Source of the DNA: Hirudinaria manillensis
Taxonomy: Eukaryota > Annelida > Clitellata > Hirudinida > Hirudinidae
Assembly: GCA_034509925.1 (NCBI GenBank)
Contig: CM067526.1
Location: 5,611,001 to 5,675,000, forward strand
DNA length: 64,000 nt
Direction: 5' to 3'
Every line of letters begins with the position of its first letter. Position 1 is the stretch's first letter. The notes under the pieces are model-generated. The model was not told the origin of the DNA, did no database searches, and saw nothing but the letters and a program-made list of their open reading frames with translations. The position numbers were made by a program, and so were the translations under genes. Below are positions 11,386 to 22,240 of this stretch, in pieces.

Positions 11386-11469
11386 TGTCAGGAGTGGGAT
11401 TTGAACCCACGCCTGGAGAACCAGACTGCGACCTGAACGCAGCGCCTTGGACCGCTCGGCCATCCTGAC
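11386..11469 (-). tRNA. tRNA-Leu(CAG), copy 20
   Basis: Same sequence as copy 1. Confidence 0.97.
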
Positions 11470-11826
11470 AATCGTCGGCAGAGGGGCAGAGGTTCAGCGG
11501 AACTCATTGCCTCGGACTGTCAGACGGCCGGAGAGACTAGCTAAAGCTAGGGAAAGTCAACCGTCCATCAACTGACGGACGACACGCGACTTGCTGACCT
11601 CCCGAGGCGATACTTTAACGGTAACGGTCGTCCTCTCGCCACGATAACGTCACTTCCTAACGATAAATAAATTTTAATCGAGACATTCCGAATGACGCTT
11701 GCCGCCGGCCACTCCGTTCGACGCATCGACCAAGCGTCCATCGACCGGACCGTGTGCCGGTGACCGTTGAGGTCCGAGACGGCCGTAGTATTGCATGGAC
11801 CGGAAGTCCGGTTTGGCTGCGCGTGC

Positions 11827-11900
11827 GGCTCCATGGCTTAGTCGGTTAAAGCGCCTGCCTAGTAAGCAGGAGATCGTGGGTTCGAATCCCACTGGAGCCT
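11827..11900 (+). tRNA. tRNA-Thr(AGU), copy 21
   Basis: Same sequence as copy 1. Confidence 0.97.
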
Positions 11901-11971
11901 ACTGGGTAACGGAGGTTTTGCCTGGACGATCGTCCTCCGACGAAAAAATTCGAGAGATCGCAAAACCCGTT

Positions 11972-12055
11972 TGTCAGGAGTGGGATTTGAACCCACGCCT
12001 GGAGAACCAGACTGCGACCTGAACGCAGCGCCTTGGACCGCTCGGCCATCCTGAC
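11972..12055 (-). tRNA. tRNA-Leu(CAG), copy 21
   Basis: Same sequence as copy 1. Confidence 0.97.
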
Positions 12056-12411
12056 AATCGTCGGTAGAGGGGCAGAGGTCCAGCGGAACTCATTGCCTCG
12101 GACTGTCAGACGGCCGGAGAGACTAGCTAAAGCTAGGGAAAGTCAACCGTCCATCAACTGACGGACGACACGCGACTTGCTGACCTCCGGAGGCGAAACT
12201 TTCGGGTAACGGTCGTCCTCTCGCCACGATAACGTCACTTCCTAACGATAAATAAATTTTAATCGAGACATTCCGAACGACGCTTGCCGCCGGCCACTCC
12301 GTTCGACGCATCGACCAAGCGTCCATCGACCGGACCGTGTGCCGGTGACCGTTGAGGTCCGAGACGGCCGTAGTATTGCATGGACCGGAAGTCCGGTTTG
12401 GCTGCGCGTGC

Positions 12412-12485
12412 GGCTCCATGGCTTAGTCGGTTAAAGCGCCTGCCTAGTAAGCAGGAGATCGTGGGTTCGAATCCCACTGGAGCCT
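12412..12485 (+). tRNA. tRNA-Thr(AGU), copy 22
   Basis: Same sequence as copy 1. Confidence 0.97.
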
Positions 12486-12556
12486 ACTGGGTAACGGAGG
12501 TTTTGCCTGGACGATCGCCCTCCGACGAAAAAATTCGAGAGATCGCAAAACCCGTT

Positions 12557-12640
12557 TGTCAGGAGTGGGATTTGAACCCACGCCTGGAGAACCAGACTGC
12601 GACCTGAACGCAGCGCCTTGGACCGCTCGGCCATCCTGAC
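12557..12640 (-). tRNA. tRNA-Leu(CAG), copy 22
   Basis: Same sequence as copy 1. Confidence 0.97.
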
Positions 12641-12996
12641 AATCGTCGGCAGAGGGGCAGAGGTCCAGCGGAACTCATTGCCTCGGACTGTCAGACGGCC
12701 GGAGAGACTAGCTAAAGCTAGGGAAAGTCAACCGTCCATCAACTGACGGACGACACGCGACTTGCTGACCTCCCGAGGCGATACTTTCGGGTAACGGTCG
12801 TCCTCTCGCCACGATAACGTCACTTCCTAACGATAAATAAATTTTAATCGAGACATTCCGAACGACGCTTGCCGCCGGCCACTCCGTTCGACGCATCGAC
12901 CAAGCGTCCATCGACCGGACCGTGTGCCGGTGACCGTTGAGGTCCGAGACGGCCGTAGTATTGCATGGACCGGAAGTCCGGTTTGGTTGCGCGTGC

Positions 12997-13070
12997 GGCT
13001 CCATGGCTTAGTCGGTTAAAGCGCCTGCCTAGTAAGCAGGAGATTGTGGGTTCGAATCCCACTGGAGCCT
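12997..13070 (+). tRNA. tRNA-Thr(AGU), copy 23, variable-loop variant
   Basis: Differs from the other 31 Thr copies by C to T at 13045, the last base of the variable loop (tRNA position 48). In the standard fold this base pairs with G15, so the pair would become G15-U48. The rest of the cloverleaf is unchanged, so it may still be functional. Confidence 0.94.
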
Positions 13071-13141
13071 ACTGTGTAACGGAGGTTTTGCCTGGACGAT
13101 CGTCCTCCGACGAAAAAATTCGAGAGATCGCAAAACCCGTT

Positions 13142-13225
13142 TGTCAGGAGTGGGATTTGAACCCACGCCTGGAGAACCAGACTGCGACCTGAACGCAGCG
13201 CCTTGGACCGCTCGGCCATCCTGAC
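13142..13225 (-). tRNA. tRNA-Leu(CAG), copy 23
   Basis: Same sequence as copy 1. Confidence 0.97.
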
Positions 13226-13581
13226 AATCGTCGGTAGAGGGGCAGAGGTCCAGCGGAACTCATTGCCTCGGACTGTCAGACGGCCGGAGAGACTAGCTAA
13301 AGCTAGGGAAAGTCAACCGTCCATCAACTGACGGACGACACGCGACTTGCTGACCTCCCGAGGCGATACTTTCGGGTAACGGTCGTCCTCTCGCCACGAT
13401 AACGTCACTTCCTAACGATAAATAAATTTTAATCGAGACATTCCGAACGACGCTTGCCGCCGGCCACTCCGTTCGACGCATCGACCAAGCGTCCATCGAC
13501 CGGACCGTGTGCCGGTGACCGTTGAGGTCCGAGACGGCCGTAGTATTGCATGGACCGGAAGTCCGGTTTGGCTGCGCGTGC

Positions 13582-13655
13582 GGCTCCATGGCTTAGTCGG
13601 TTAAAGCGCCTGCCTAGTAAGCAGGAGATCGTGGGTTCGAATCCCACTGGAGCCT
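13582..13655 (+). tRNA. tRNA-Thr(AGU), copy 24
   Basis: Same sequence as copy 1. Confidence 0.97.
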
Positions 13656-13726
13656 ACTGGGTAACGGAGGTTTTGCCTGGACGATCGCCCTCCGACGAAA
13701 AAATTCGAGAGATCGCAAAACCCGTT

Positions 13727-13810
13727 TGTCAGGAGTGGGATTTGAACCCACGCCTGGAGAACCAGACTGCGACCTGAACGCAGCGCCTTGGACCGCTCGG
13801 CCATCCTGAC
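13727..13810 (-). tRNA. tRNA-Leu(CAG), copy 24
   Basis: Same sequence as copy 1. Confidence 0.97.
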
Positions 13811-14166
13811 AATCGTCGGTAGAGGGGCAGAGGTCCAGCGGAACTCATTGCCTCGGACTGTCAGACGGCCGGAGAGACTAGCTAAAGCTAGGGAAAGTCA
13901 ACCGTCCATCAACTGACGGACGACACGCGACTTGCTGACCTCCCGAGGCGATACTTTCGGGTAACGGTCGTCCTCTCGCCACGATAACGTCATTTCCTAA
14001 CGATAAATAAATTTTAATCGAGACATTCCGAACGACGCTTGCCGCCGGCCACTCCGTTCGACGCATCGACCAAGCGTCCATCGACCGGACCGTGTGCCGG
14101 TGACCGTTGAGGTCCGAGACGGCCGTAGTATTGCATGGACCGGAAGTCCGGTTTGGCTGCGCGTGC

Positions 14167-14240
14167 GGCTCCATGGCTTAGTCGGTTAAAGCGCCTGCCT
14201 AGTAAGCAGGAGATCGTGGGTTCGAATCCCACTGGAGCCT
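14167..14240 (+). tRNA. tRNA-Thr(AGU), copy 25
   Basis: Same sequence as copy 1. Confidence 0.97.
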
Positions 14241-14311
14241 ACTGGGTAACGGAGGTTTTGCCTGGACGATCGTCCTCCGACGAAAAAATTCGAGAGATCG
14301 CAAAACCCGTT

Positions 14312-14395
14312 TGTCAGGAGTGGGATTTGAACCCACGCCTGGAGAACCAGACTGCGACCTGAACGCAGCGCCTTGGACCGCTCGGCCATCCTGAC
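14312..14395 (-). tRNA. tRNA-Leu(CAG), copy 25
   Basis: Same sequence as copy 1. Confidence 0.97.
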
Positions 14396-14751
14396 AATCG
14401 TCGGTAGAGGGGCAGAGGTCCAGCGGAACTCATTGCCTCGGACTGTCAGACGGCCGGAGAGACTAGCTAAAGCTAGGGAAAGTCAACCGTCCATCAACTG
14501 ACGGACGACACGCGACTTGCTGACCTCCGGAGGCGAAACTTTCGGGTAACGGTCGTCCTCTCGCCACGATAACGTCACTTCCTAACGATAAATAAATTTT
14601 AATCGAGACATTCCGAACGACGCTTGCCGCCGGCCACTCCGTTCGACGCATCGACCAAGCGTCCATCGACCGGACCGTGTGCCGGTGACCGTTGAGGTCC
14701 GAGACGGCCGTAGTATTGCATGGACCGGAAGTCCGGTTTGGCTGCGCGTGC

Positions 14752-14825
14752 GGCTCCATGGCTTAGTCGGTTAAAGCGCCTGCCTAGTAAGCAGGAGATC
14801 GTGGGTTCGAATCCCACTGGAGCCT
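14752..14825 (+). tRNA. tRNA-Thr(AGU), copy 26
   Basis: Same sequence as copy 1. Confidence 0.97.
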
Positions 14826-14896
14826 ACTGGGTAACGGAGGTTTTGCCTGGACGATCGTCCTCCGACGAAAAAATTCGAGAGATCGCAAAACCCGTT

Positions 14897-14980
14897 TGTC
14901 AGGAGTGGGATTTGAACCCACGCCTGGAGAACCAGACTGCGACCTGAACGCAGCGCCTTGGACCGCTCGGCCATCCTGAC
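14897..14980 (-). tRNA. tRNA-Leu(CAG), copy 26
   Basis: Same sequence as copy 1. Confidence 0.97.
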
Positions 14981-15336
14981 AATCGTCGGTAGAGGGGCAG
15001 AGGTCCAGCGGAACTCATTGCCTCGGACTGTCAGACGGCCGGAGAGACTAGCTAAAGCTAGGGAAAGTCAACCGTCCATCAACTGACGGACGACACGCGA
15101 CTTGCTGACCTCCGGAGGCGAAACTTTCGGGTAACGGTCGTCCTCTCGCCACGATAACGTCACTTCCTAACGATAAATAAATTTTAATCGAGACATTCCG
15201 AACGACGCTTGCCGCCGGCCACTCCGTTCGACGCATCGACCAAGCGTCCATCGACCGGACCGTGTGCCGGTGACCGTTGAGGTCCGAGACGGCCGTAGTA
15301 TTGCATGGACCGGAAGTCCGGTTTGGCTGCGCGTGC

Positions 15337-15410
15337 GGCTCCATGGCTTAGTCGGTTAAAGCGCCTGCCTAGTAAGCAGGAGATCGTGGGTTCGAATCCC
15401 ACTGGAGCCT
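15337..15410 (+). tRNA. tRNA-Thr(AGU), copy 27
   Basis: Same sequence as copy 1. Confidence 0.97.
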
Positions 15411-15481
15411 ACTGGGTAACGGAGGTTTTGCCTGGACGATCGTCCTCCGACGAAAAAATTCGAGAGATCGCAAAACCCGTT

Positions 15482-15565
15482 TGTCAGGAGTGGGATTTGA
15501 ACCCACGCCTGGAGAACCAGACTGCGACCTGAACGCAGCGCCTTGGACCGCTCGGCCATCCTGAC
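15482..15565 (-). tRNA. tRNA-Leu(CAG), copy 27
   Basis: Same sequence as copy 1. Confidence 0.97.
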
Positions 15566-15921
15566 AATCGTCGGTAGAGGGGCAGAGGTCCAGCGGAACT
15601 CATTGCCTCGGACTGTCAGACGGCCGGAGAGACTAGCTAAAGCTAGGGAAAGTCAACCGTCCATCAACTGACGGACGACACGCGACTTGCTGACCTCCGG
15701 AGGCGAAACTTTCGGGTAACGGTCGTCCTCTCGCCACGATAACGTCACTTCCTAACGATAAATAAATTTTAATCGAGACATTCCGAACGACGCTTGCCGC
15801 CGGCCACTCCGTTCGACGCATCGACCAAGCGTCCATCGACCGGACCGTGTGCCGGTGACCGTTGAGGTCCGAGACGGCCGTAGTATTGCATGGACCGGAA
15901 GTCCGGTTTGGTTGCGCGTGC

Positions 15922-15995
15922 GGCTCCATGGCTTAGTCGGTTAAAGCGCCTGCCTAGTAAGCAGGAGATCGTGGGTTCGAATCCCACTGGAGCCT
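15922..15995 (+). tRNA. tRNA-Thr(AGU), copy 28
   Basis: Same sequence as copy 1. Confidence 0.97.
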
Positions 15996-16066
15996 ACTGG
16001 GTAACGGAGGTTTTGCCTGGACGATCGCCCTCCGACGAAAAAATTCGAGAGATCGCAAAACCCGTT

Positions 16067-16150
16067 TGTCAGGAGTGGGATTTGAACCCACGCCTGGAGA
16101 ACCAGACTGCGACCTGAACGCAGCGCCTAGGACCGCTCGGCCATCCTGAC
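16067..16150 (-). tRNA. tRNA-Leu(CAG), copy 28, D-loop variant
   Basis: One base differs from the other copies: T to A at 16129 on the + strand, so the D loop reads GGTCCTAGGC on the tRNA strand instead of GGTCCAAGGC. The change is in the variable part of the D loop just before A21, so the fold should hold. Confidence 0.94.
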
Positions 16151-16506
16151 AATCGTCGGCAGAAAGGCTGAGGTCCAGCGGAACTCATTGCCTCGGACTG
16201 TCAGACGGCCGGAGAGACTAGCTAAAGCTAGGGAAAGTCAACCGTCCATCAACTGACGGACGACACGCGACTTGCTGACCTCCTGAGGCGAAACTTTCGG
16301 GTAACGGTCGTCCTCTCGCCACGATAACGTCACTTCCTAACGATAAATAAATTTTAATCGAGACATTCCGAACGACGCTTGCCGCCGGCCACTCCGTTCG
16401 ACGCATCGACCAAGCGTCCATCGACCGGACCGTGTGCCGGTGACCGTTGAGGTCCGAGACGGCCGTAGTATTGCATGGACCGGAAGTCCGGTTTGGCTGC
16501 GCGTGC

Positions 16507-16580
16507 GGCTCCATGGCTTAGTCGGTTAAAGCGCCTGCCTAGTAAGCAGGAGATCGTGGGTTCGAATCCCACTGGAGCCT
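16507..16580 (+). tRNA. tRNA-Thr(AGU), copy 29
   Basis: Same sequence as copy 1. Confidence 0.97.
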
Positions 16581-16651
16581 ACTGGGTAACGGAGGTTTTG
16601 CCTGGACGATCGTCCTCCGACGAAAAAATTCGAGAGATCGCAAAACCCGTT

Positions 16652-16735
16652 TGTCAGGAGTGGGATTTGAACCCACGCCTGGAGAACCAGACTGCGACCT
16701 GAACGCAGCGCCTTGGACCGCTCGGCCATCCTGAC
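16652..16735 (-). tRNA. tRNA-Leu(CAG), copy 29
   Basis: Same sequence as copy 1. Confidence 0.97.
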
Positions 16736-17091
16736 AATCGTCGGTAGAGGGGCAGAGGTCCAGCGGAACTCATTGCCTCGGACTGTCAGACGGCCGGAGA
16801 GACTAGCTAAAGCTAGGGAAAGTCAACCGTCCATCAACTGACGGACGACACGCGACTTGCTGACCTCCGGAGGCGAAACTTTCGGGTAACGGTCGTCCTC
16901 TCGCCACGATAACGTCACTTCCTAACGATAAATAAATTTTAATCGAGACATTCCGAACGACGCTTGCCGCCGGCCACTCCGTTCGACGCATCGACCAAGC
17001 GTCCATCGACCGGACCGTGTGCCGGTGACCGTTGAGGTCCGAGACGGCCGTAGTATTGCATGGACCGGAAGTCCGGTTTGGCTGCGCGTGC

Positions 17092-17165
17092 GGCTCCATG
17101 GCTTAGTCGGTTAAAGCGCCTGCCTAGTAAGCAGGAGATCGTGGGTTCGAATCCCACTGGAGCCT
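17092..17165 (+). tRNA. tRNA-Thr(AGU), copy 30
   Basis: Same sequence as copy 1. Confidence 0.97.
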
Positions 17166-17236
17166 ACTGGGTAACGGAGGTTTTGCCTGGACGATCGTCC
17201 TCCGACGAAAAAATTCGAGAGATCGCAAAACCCGTT

Positions 17237-17320
17237 TGTCAGGAGTGGGATTTGAACCCACGCCTGGAGAACCAGACTGCGACCTGAACGCAGCGCCTTG
17301 GACCGCTCGGCCATCCTGAC
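17237..17320 (-). tRNA. tRNA-Leu(CAG), copy 30
   Basis: Same sequence as copy 1. Confidence 0.97.
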
Positions 17321-17676
17321 AATCGTCGGTAGAGGGGCAGAGGTCCAGCGGAACTCATTGCCTCGGACTGTCAGACGGCCGGAGAGACTAGCTAAAGCTA
17401 GGGAAAGTCAACCGTCCATCAACTGACGGACGACACGCGACTTGCTGACCTCCGGAGGCGAAACTTTCGGGTAACGGTCGTCCTCTCGCCACGATAACGT
17501 CACTTCCTAACGATAAATAAATTTTAATCGAGACATTCCGAACGACGCTTGCCGCCGGCCACTCCGTTCGACGCATCGACCAAGCGTCCATCGACCGGAC
17601 CGTGTGCCGGTGACCGTTGAGGTCCGAGACGGCCGTAGTATTGCATGGACCGGAAGTCCGGTTTGGCTGCGCGTGC

Positions 17677-17750
17677 GGCTCCATGGCTTAGTCGGTTAAA
17701 GCGCCTGCCTAGTAAGCAGGAGATCGTGGGTTCGAATCCCACTGGAGCCT
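17677..17750 (+). tRNA. tRNA-Thr(AGU), copy 31
   Basis: Same sequence as copy 1. Confidence 0.97.
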
Positions 17751-17821
17751 ACTGGGTAACGGAGGTTTTGCCTGGACGATCGTCCTCCGACGAAAAAATT
17801 CGAGAGATCGCAAAACCCGTT

Positions 17822-17905
17822 TGTCAGGAGTGGGATTTGAACCCACGCCTGGAGAACCAGACTGCGACCTGAACGCAGCGCCTTGGACCGCTCGGCCATC
17901 CTGAC
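17822..17905 (-). tRNA. tRNA-Leu(CAG), copy 31 (last complete one)
   Basis: Same sequence as copy 1. Confidence 0.97.
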
Positions 17906-18261
17906 AATCGTCGGTAGAGGGGCAGAGGTCCAGCGGAACTCATTGCCTCGGACTGTCAGACGGCCGGAGAGACTAGCTAAAGCTAGGGAAAGTCAACCGT
18001 CCATCAACTGACGGACGACACGCGACTTGCTGACCTCCGGAGGCGAAACTTTCGGGTAACGGTCGTCCTCTCGCCACGATAACGTCACTTCCTAACGATA
18101 AATAAATTTTAATCGAGACATTCCGAACGACGCTTGCCGCCGGCCACTCCGTTCGACGCATCGACCAAGCGTCCATCGACCGGACCGTGTGCCGGTGACC
18201 GTTGAGGTCCGAGACGGCCGTAGTATTGCATGGACCGGAAGTCCGGTTTGGCTGCGCGTGC

Positions 18262-18335
18262 GGCTCCATGGCTTAGTCGGTTAAAGCGCCTGCCTAGTAA
18301 GCAGGAGATCGTGGGTTCGAATCCCACTGGAGCCT
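18262..18335 (+). tRNA. tRNA-Thr(AGU), copy 32
   Basis: Same sequence as copy 1. It is the last gene of the array before unique DNA. Confidence 0.97.
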
Positions 18336-18406
18336 ACTGGGTAACGGAGGTTTTGCCTGGACGATCGCCCTCCGACGAAAAAATTCGAGAGATCGCAAAA
18401 CCCGTT

Positions 18407-18428
18407 TGTCAGGAGTGGGATTTGAACC
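18407..18428 (-). pseudogene. Truncated tRNA-Leu(CAG), copy 32
   Basis: Only the discriminator, the 3' half of the acceptor stem and most of the T arm remain. Identity to the array ends at tttgaacc (18421-18428); the next bases are unrelated AT-rich DNA. With no anticodon arm, D arm or A box it cannot make a tRNA. Confidence 0.93.
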
Positions 18429-21400
18429 TCGGAAATTGTTTTCGTCGTTTTATCAGGTTCGTATGATTGCTTTCTGTGAAAATGTCTTGTTTTGAGTCTC
18501 TCAAATACATCTGGCTTTAAATTACCAGTCGTTTTTTTAAGCATAAGGCCCTATTTTATTTAAAATTATTTTCAAATAATTATAATAAGTTCGCTAGGTG
18601 GATTCTGGCGAACAGTATTAAAAACCTCCTTTTTCCGATAACATTATGCCACGGGTTATGTTTATAATTCTTCAGACTTATGTTGGTTAGAGACGAAAAA
18701 TCTCTACAAGCTATTGGAGTATTTTTTACATCATAGTTTTATCCCTTCCTTATGGATTCAATTTGTGAGCTTAACTTTTACTTTTAACCCATCTCTTCCC
18801 TACTTATGAAATCTTTTTAAACCCATAATATTGTGGTTATGTCTTTAAAATTTCTATGTTTGTAATAGAAATCTTTTACCTCTCAATACCATTGAGGTCC
18901 ATACTTGGACCATCTGTAAATGAAATAATTATCTGCATTCCAATATTCATATTCACCACTTACACTTAATACAAATTAATGTTTATTAAGGATTTCGACA
19001 AGTGACAACAGTGATTTCTCCAACATTTTCATTTGTTCCAATAACTAGTGAAAGTCAATATTGAACTGGATTAAAGTGAGCTTGTAGTTGACTTTGTTTC
19101 CAAAATGGATGGAAATTACAATGGTGAAGATAAAGTTTCAAGATGTGTAAAACCAGAGAAATTGGAATCATTCAAACCTAAAACTTCTGTGGTCCATAAG
19201 GAGTTCAAATTATTGATTTACACTTATATTGTCATTTGTTAATTCTAATTTCACAACACAAACTAATGGGCTTATTGTACCATACACATATAGTAGTCAA
19301 AAGGATGAATGGTCAAAACACATGTGCTATGAACAAACATGATAAAAGAGATAAATCCATCGAAATTCCAATAGACATTCGCTCTATGAATTTTGTATGT
19401 AGATTAAAAATTAAATATTGTTCCCAAAAAGAAATACCCAAAGTTTTTTATCCGAGACCATTCAAGTGATGGATGAGGTTGCAATCTCATTTGGAGGTGA
19501 TTCCTTTAATTATTAAGAATAGTTATTGCAGTTTCAACTTAATAATGATTTAAACTCATGGCCATGTAGATTTTACCATACATTTTTTGCAGTATGAAGT
19601 ATTTTTTTTATCAAACTTTCAGATTCTTTTAAAACAGATTATTCATCCTGTCATGCAGAATTTAACACAATTAATTTGTAGTACGGCAAAAGACTCCAGG
19701 CCCAAATGATAAATTAAACCAATAAACTCCATGTTTGCTGCATAAATTATGACCTGGAATAAAATTTGATAAGGTATCAAAGTCCAATCTTAATGATTGC
19801 TAGGTAAACAATCGTTTCCTTGGAAGACAATGCTTAGTTTTAGAAAGCTGTTCATTAATGCAGATTCCACCATGGGCTTTCAAATCTTCATTATAATAAA
19901 AATCTTCATCATTTATTATAAATTTTAAAACTTTATCGCTCTTAGTTTAACAGCTTGAGATTATTATTCTGATATATTACGTCCAAACTTAGTAATTATT
20001 TTAGATCTACAAAATCTCTCCAAAAAGAGAATAAATATTTACAATACCACTCATTTTCACACCCAACGATAAAAAAAACAACTTGGGAACCAGGTTTTCC
20101 CATTAATGAACATTTCATCTGGTTTTATAAGAAAATTCTGCACACGATTGATTATGAGTCAAAGGCCATTCAGCTCAGAACTATGCCATCATCTCAGCAA
20201 CTTTCAATGAATCCCTGTATGTTGCAAATCTGATTTGGCTTGTTAAAATTGGTTTGACAATTGTTGGAATAACTAGATATCTGACACTTTTTGGTTAATT
20301 CCGTCAACGACTTAAAGCAAATTTTGATTAAATCTATTTCCCATGGTTTCGTTCAACAAAGACCTTTACAAGATGCTCCATTAACAATCACGTTAGGATC
20401 ACTTTACTTTTTACTTGTTTCTTTCTCAATTTTTAGCGAACGTTATTCGACTAATTGAAATGTTAGTTGCGATTAACGACGTAATTCTTGTGCATCAACT
20501 TATATCAGCTTTCCAAAAGAGTCAGAAATCGATCTCCGAACGAACGCACAACACGAAAATTTACTTTTGGGATGATAGCGTAGAATGAGTGATTGGTATT
20601 AGATAAACCTTTAATTGTTAACATATTTTATTACTCATACAGTTACGTAATGCTAACTTTTTTAATAGCAGTTATTTAGATTTTTATTCTTGGATCAAAG
20701 TGCTTGTTGCATTTGGCTAAAAAGACATTAAATTCAAACTAGTTTTAAATCCCGTTTAGAAAAAAAAGCTTCGACGCTCAGCAGTTGCATAATTCAGAGT
20801 TTCATCAATAACTCTCGCAGAAAATTGTAAAATAATTAAGACCAAGCTGATCGCAAGTTTTTTTAAACATGTCTTATAAAACTCAATTAAAAAACCATTT
20901 GAAATAAGGGAAATGTATCAAATCCGAGCATTTAGACAATTGAATAAATCGATATTCTTGGAACTCCCCCAAATACCCTGACGTGGCTGTTTGGGAAGCT
21001 TGCGGGGCAAATTTGGGGTACCACATAGTTTTGTTTACAGAAAACCGATGGGCCTAGTGCGGATCTCCCAACCGAATCCAATACACTAGTCAGTTTATTT
21101 CAAAGTTGAATCCATCCATTAGAAATTGTTTTACCAGCTACATCCCGTCACCATTAGAAAGTCGCCCCTACTTGATGAAAAGGTGGCATATAGTATAAAA
21201 CCATTTGACTAGCCAAACACAACATGCATCTTCAGAAAAAGAGTGTCCAAAAACCATACTGCCCTGCAATATTAAATTTTCTGGATGTCCACAAAAGTTG
21301 CTATTCTTCTGATTCTCTTCATTGTTTCCAGGTTCTGTCCTCTAATGTCAAAGCAGAAATCTGAATGACAACAATTAAAATTACTAAGCAAATAAAAAAT

Positions 21401-22240
21401 GCTGCAGTTAAACCACTCAATTTGGGTTTTCTTGAAAATCACATTCTTCAAAAGGATAACTAATTTCTTCTATAACAGTCACCTCAAATTAGAAGATATC
21501 TTTCATGAAAATCTACAGTATCAACAACTCTGCTTTTATCTTTGTTTTCCAATTTGATGCATAACATGTTCAGTGCTATATTCATAATAATTCGTAATAA
21601 GAAACTAATTTCTTGATTCATTAATAGCTGCTTAACTGCATTTTTCAAATCCGTTTTAAGCAATTATCAGGAATAAGCAGACTGATGAGGTGACTCCATC
21701 ACAAAGAATGGAATTTATAGAAATGTCTGATACGAATGACTTTCACTTAATCACATGGTTCATCTTACAAATTGTTTTTCATGTTTAGTTTCTGCTACAT
21801 TTCTCAAAGAACATTTTAAGAAATTATTTCTTATACTTCTAAAGATATTGAAAGCTTAACCTTATGAAGCACCTATAAGAAACTAATTGGATTTCATTAA
21901 TATTCCTGATGAGCATGCTGTATCCAGAAATTTTGAGTCATTCGTATATGAAAATCGTGGCTAACGAGACTAGCTTTTGTTATATGCTATTTAAAAATCA
22001 GTTCATATAATGTTTCAAATTAAATTTCTAATTGCTTTTTCATTTTAGTTACATTTGTTGACCAAATCGACAATACAAGAAATTTAAGCAAGTTATGTTT
22101 GATTTTATTAACTATTTATTTAAAATAAAAAGTTTATTTTTAAAATTATTGCTTTTATTCATTTTTAACAAGCGTGTTTTATAAATTTTTAGCTTGAAAT
22201 TTGTATACAATGGCTCTACATTGACCCAGTTGATTCACAA
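18429..22240. other. AT-rich intergenic DNA, no gene seen
   Basis: About 3.8 kb separates the tRNA array from the cyclin A promoter. Stops are frequent in all frames and the longest frames, such as 19236-19469 (+), show no domain, splice context or sensible composition. A patch at about 20965-21110 is visibly richer in G+C than its surroundings but I cannot classify it. No further tRNA or complete transposon ORF is seen. Confidence 0.7.

Larger units (their letters stand above)
1..18428. repeat. Tandem array of ~585-bp tRNA-Thr/tRNA-Leu units (31 full periods plus partial ends)
   Basis: Consecutive tRNA-Thr genes start 584-586 bp apart from position 120 to 18262, giving 32 Thr genes. Each unit reads: spacer, tRNA-Thr(AGU) on +, a 71-bp gap, tRNA-Leu(CAG) on -, then a spacer of about 356 bp back to the next Thr gene. 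The units are nearly identical. Differences are a few single-base changes and 1-2 base indels, mostly in the spacers. The array is much richer in G+C than the flank that follows. The left end lies outside the window and the right end breaks inside a Leu gene at about 18428. Small reading frames seen throughout the array are shadows of the tRNA genes and spacers, not proteins. Confidence 0.98.

Noticed and set aside
1..18428. Many repeated small ORFs of 60-98 codons on both strands
   Set aside because: They recur once per unit because they run through the tRNA genes and spacers. Their sequences are translations of tRNA stems and loops and show no protein features.
1..18428. Array as a CRISPR locus or tRNA-derived SINE
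   Set aside because: The units are 585 bp, contain complete folded tRNA genes and have no unique spacers. There is no poly(A) or composite SINE tail and no target-site duplication.
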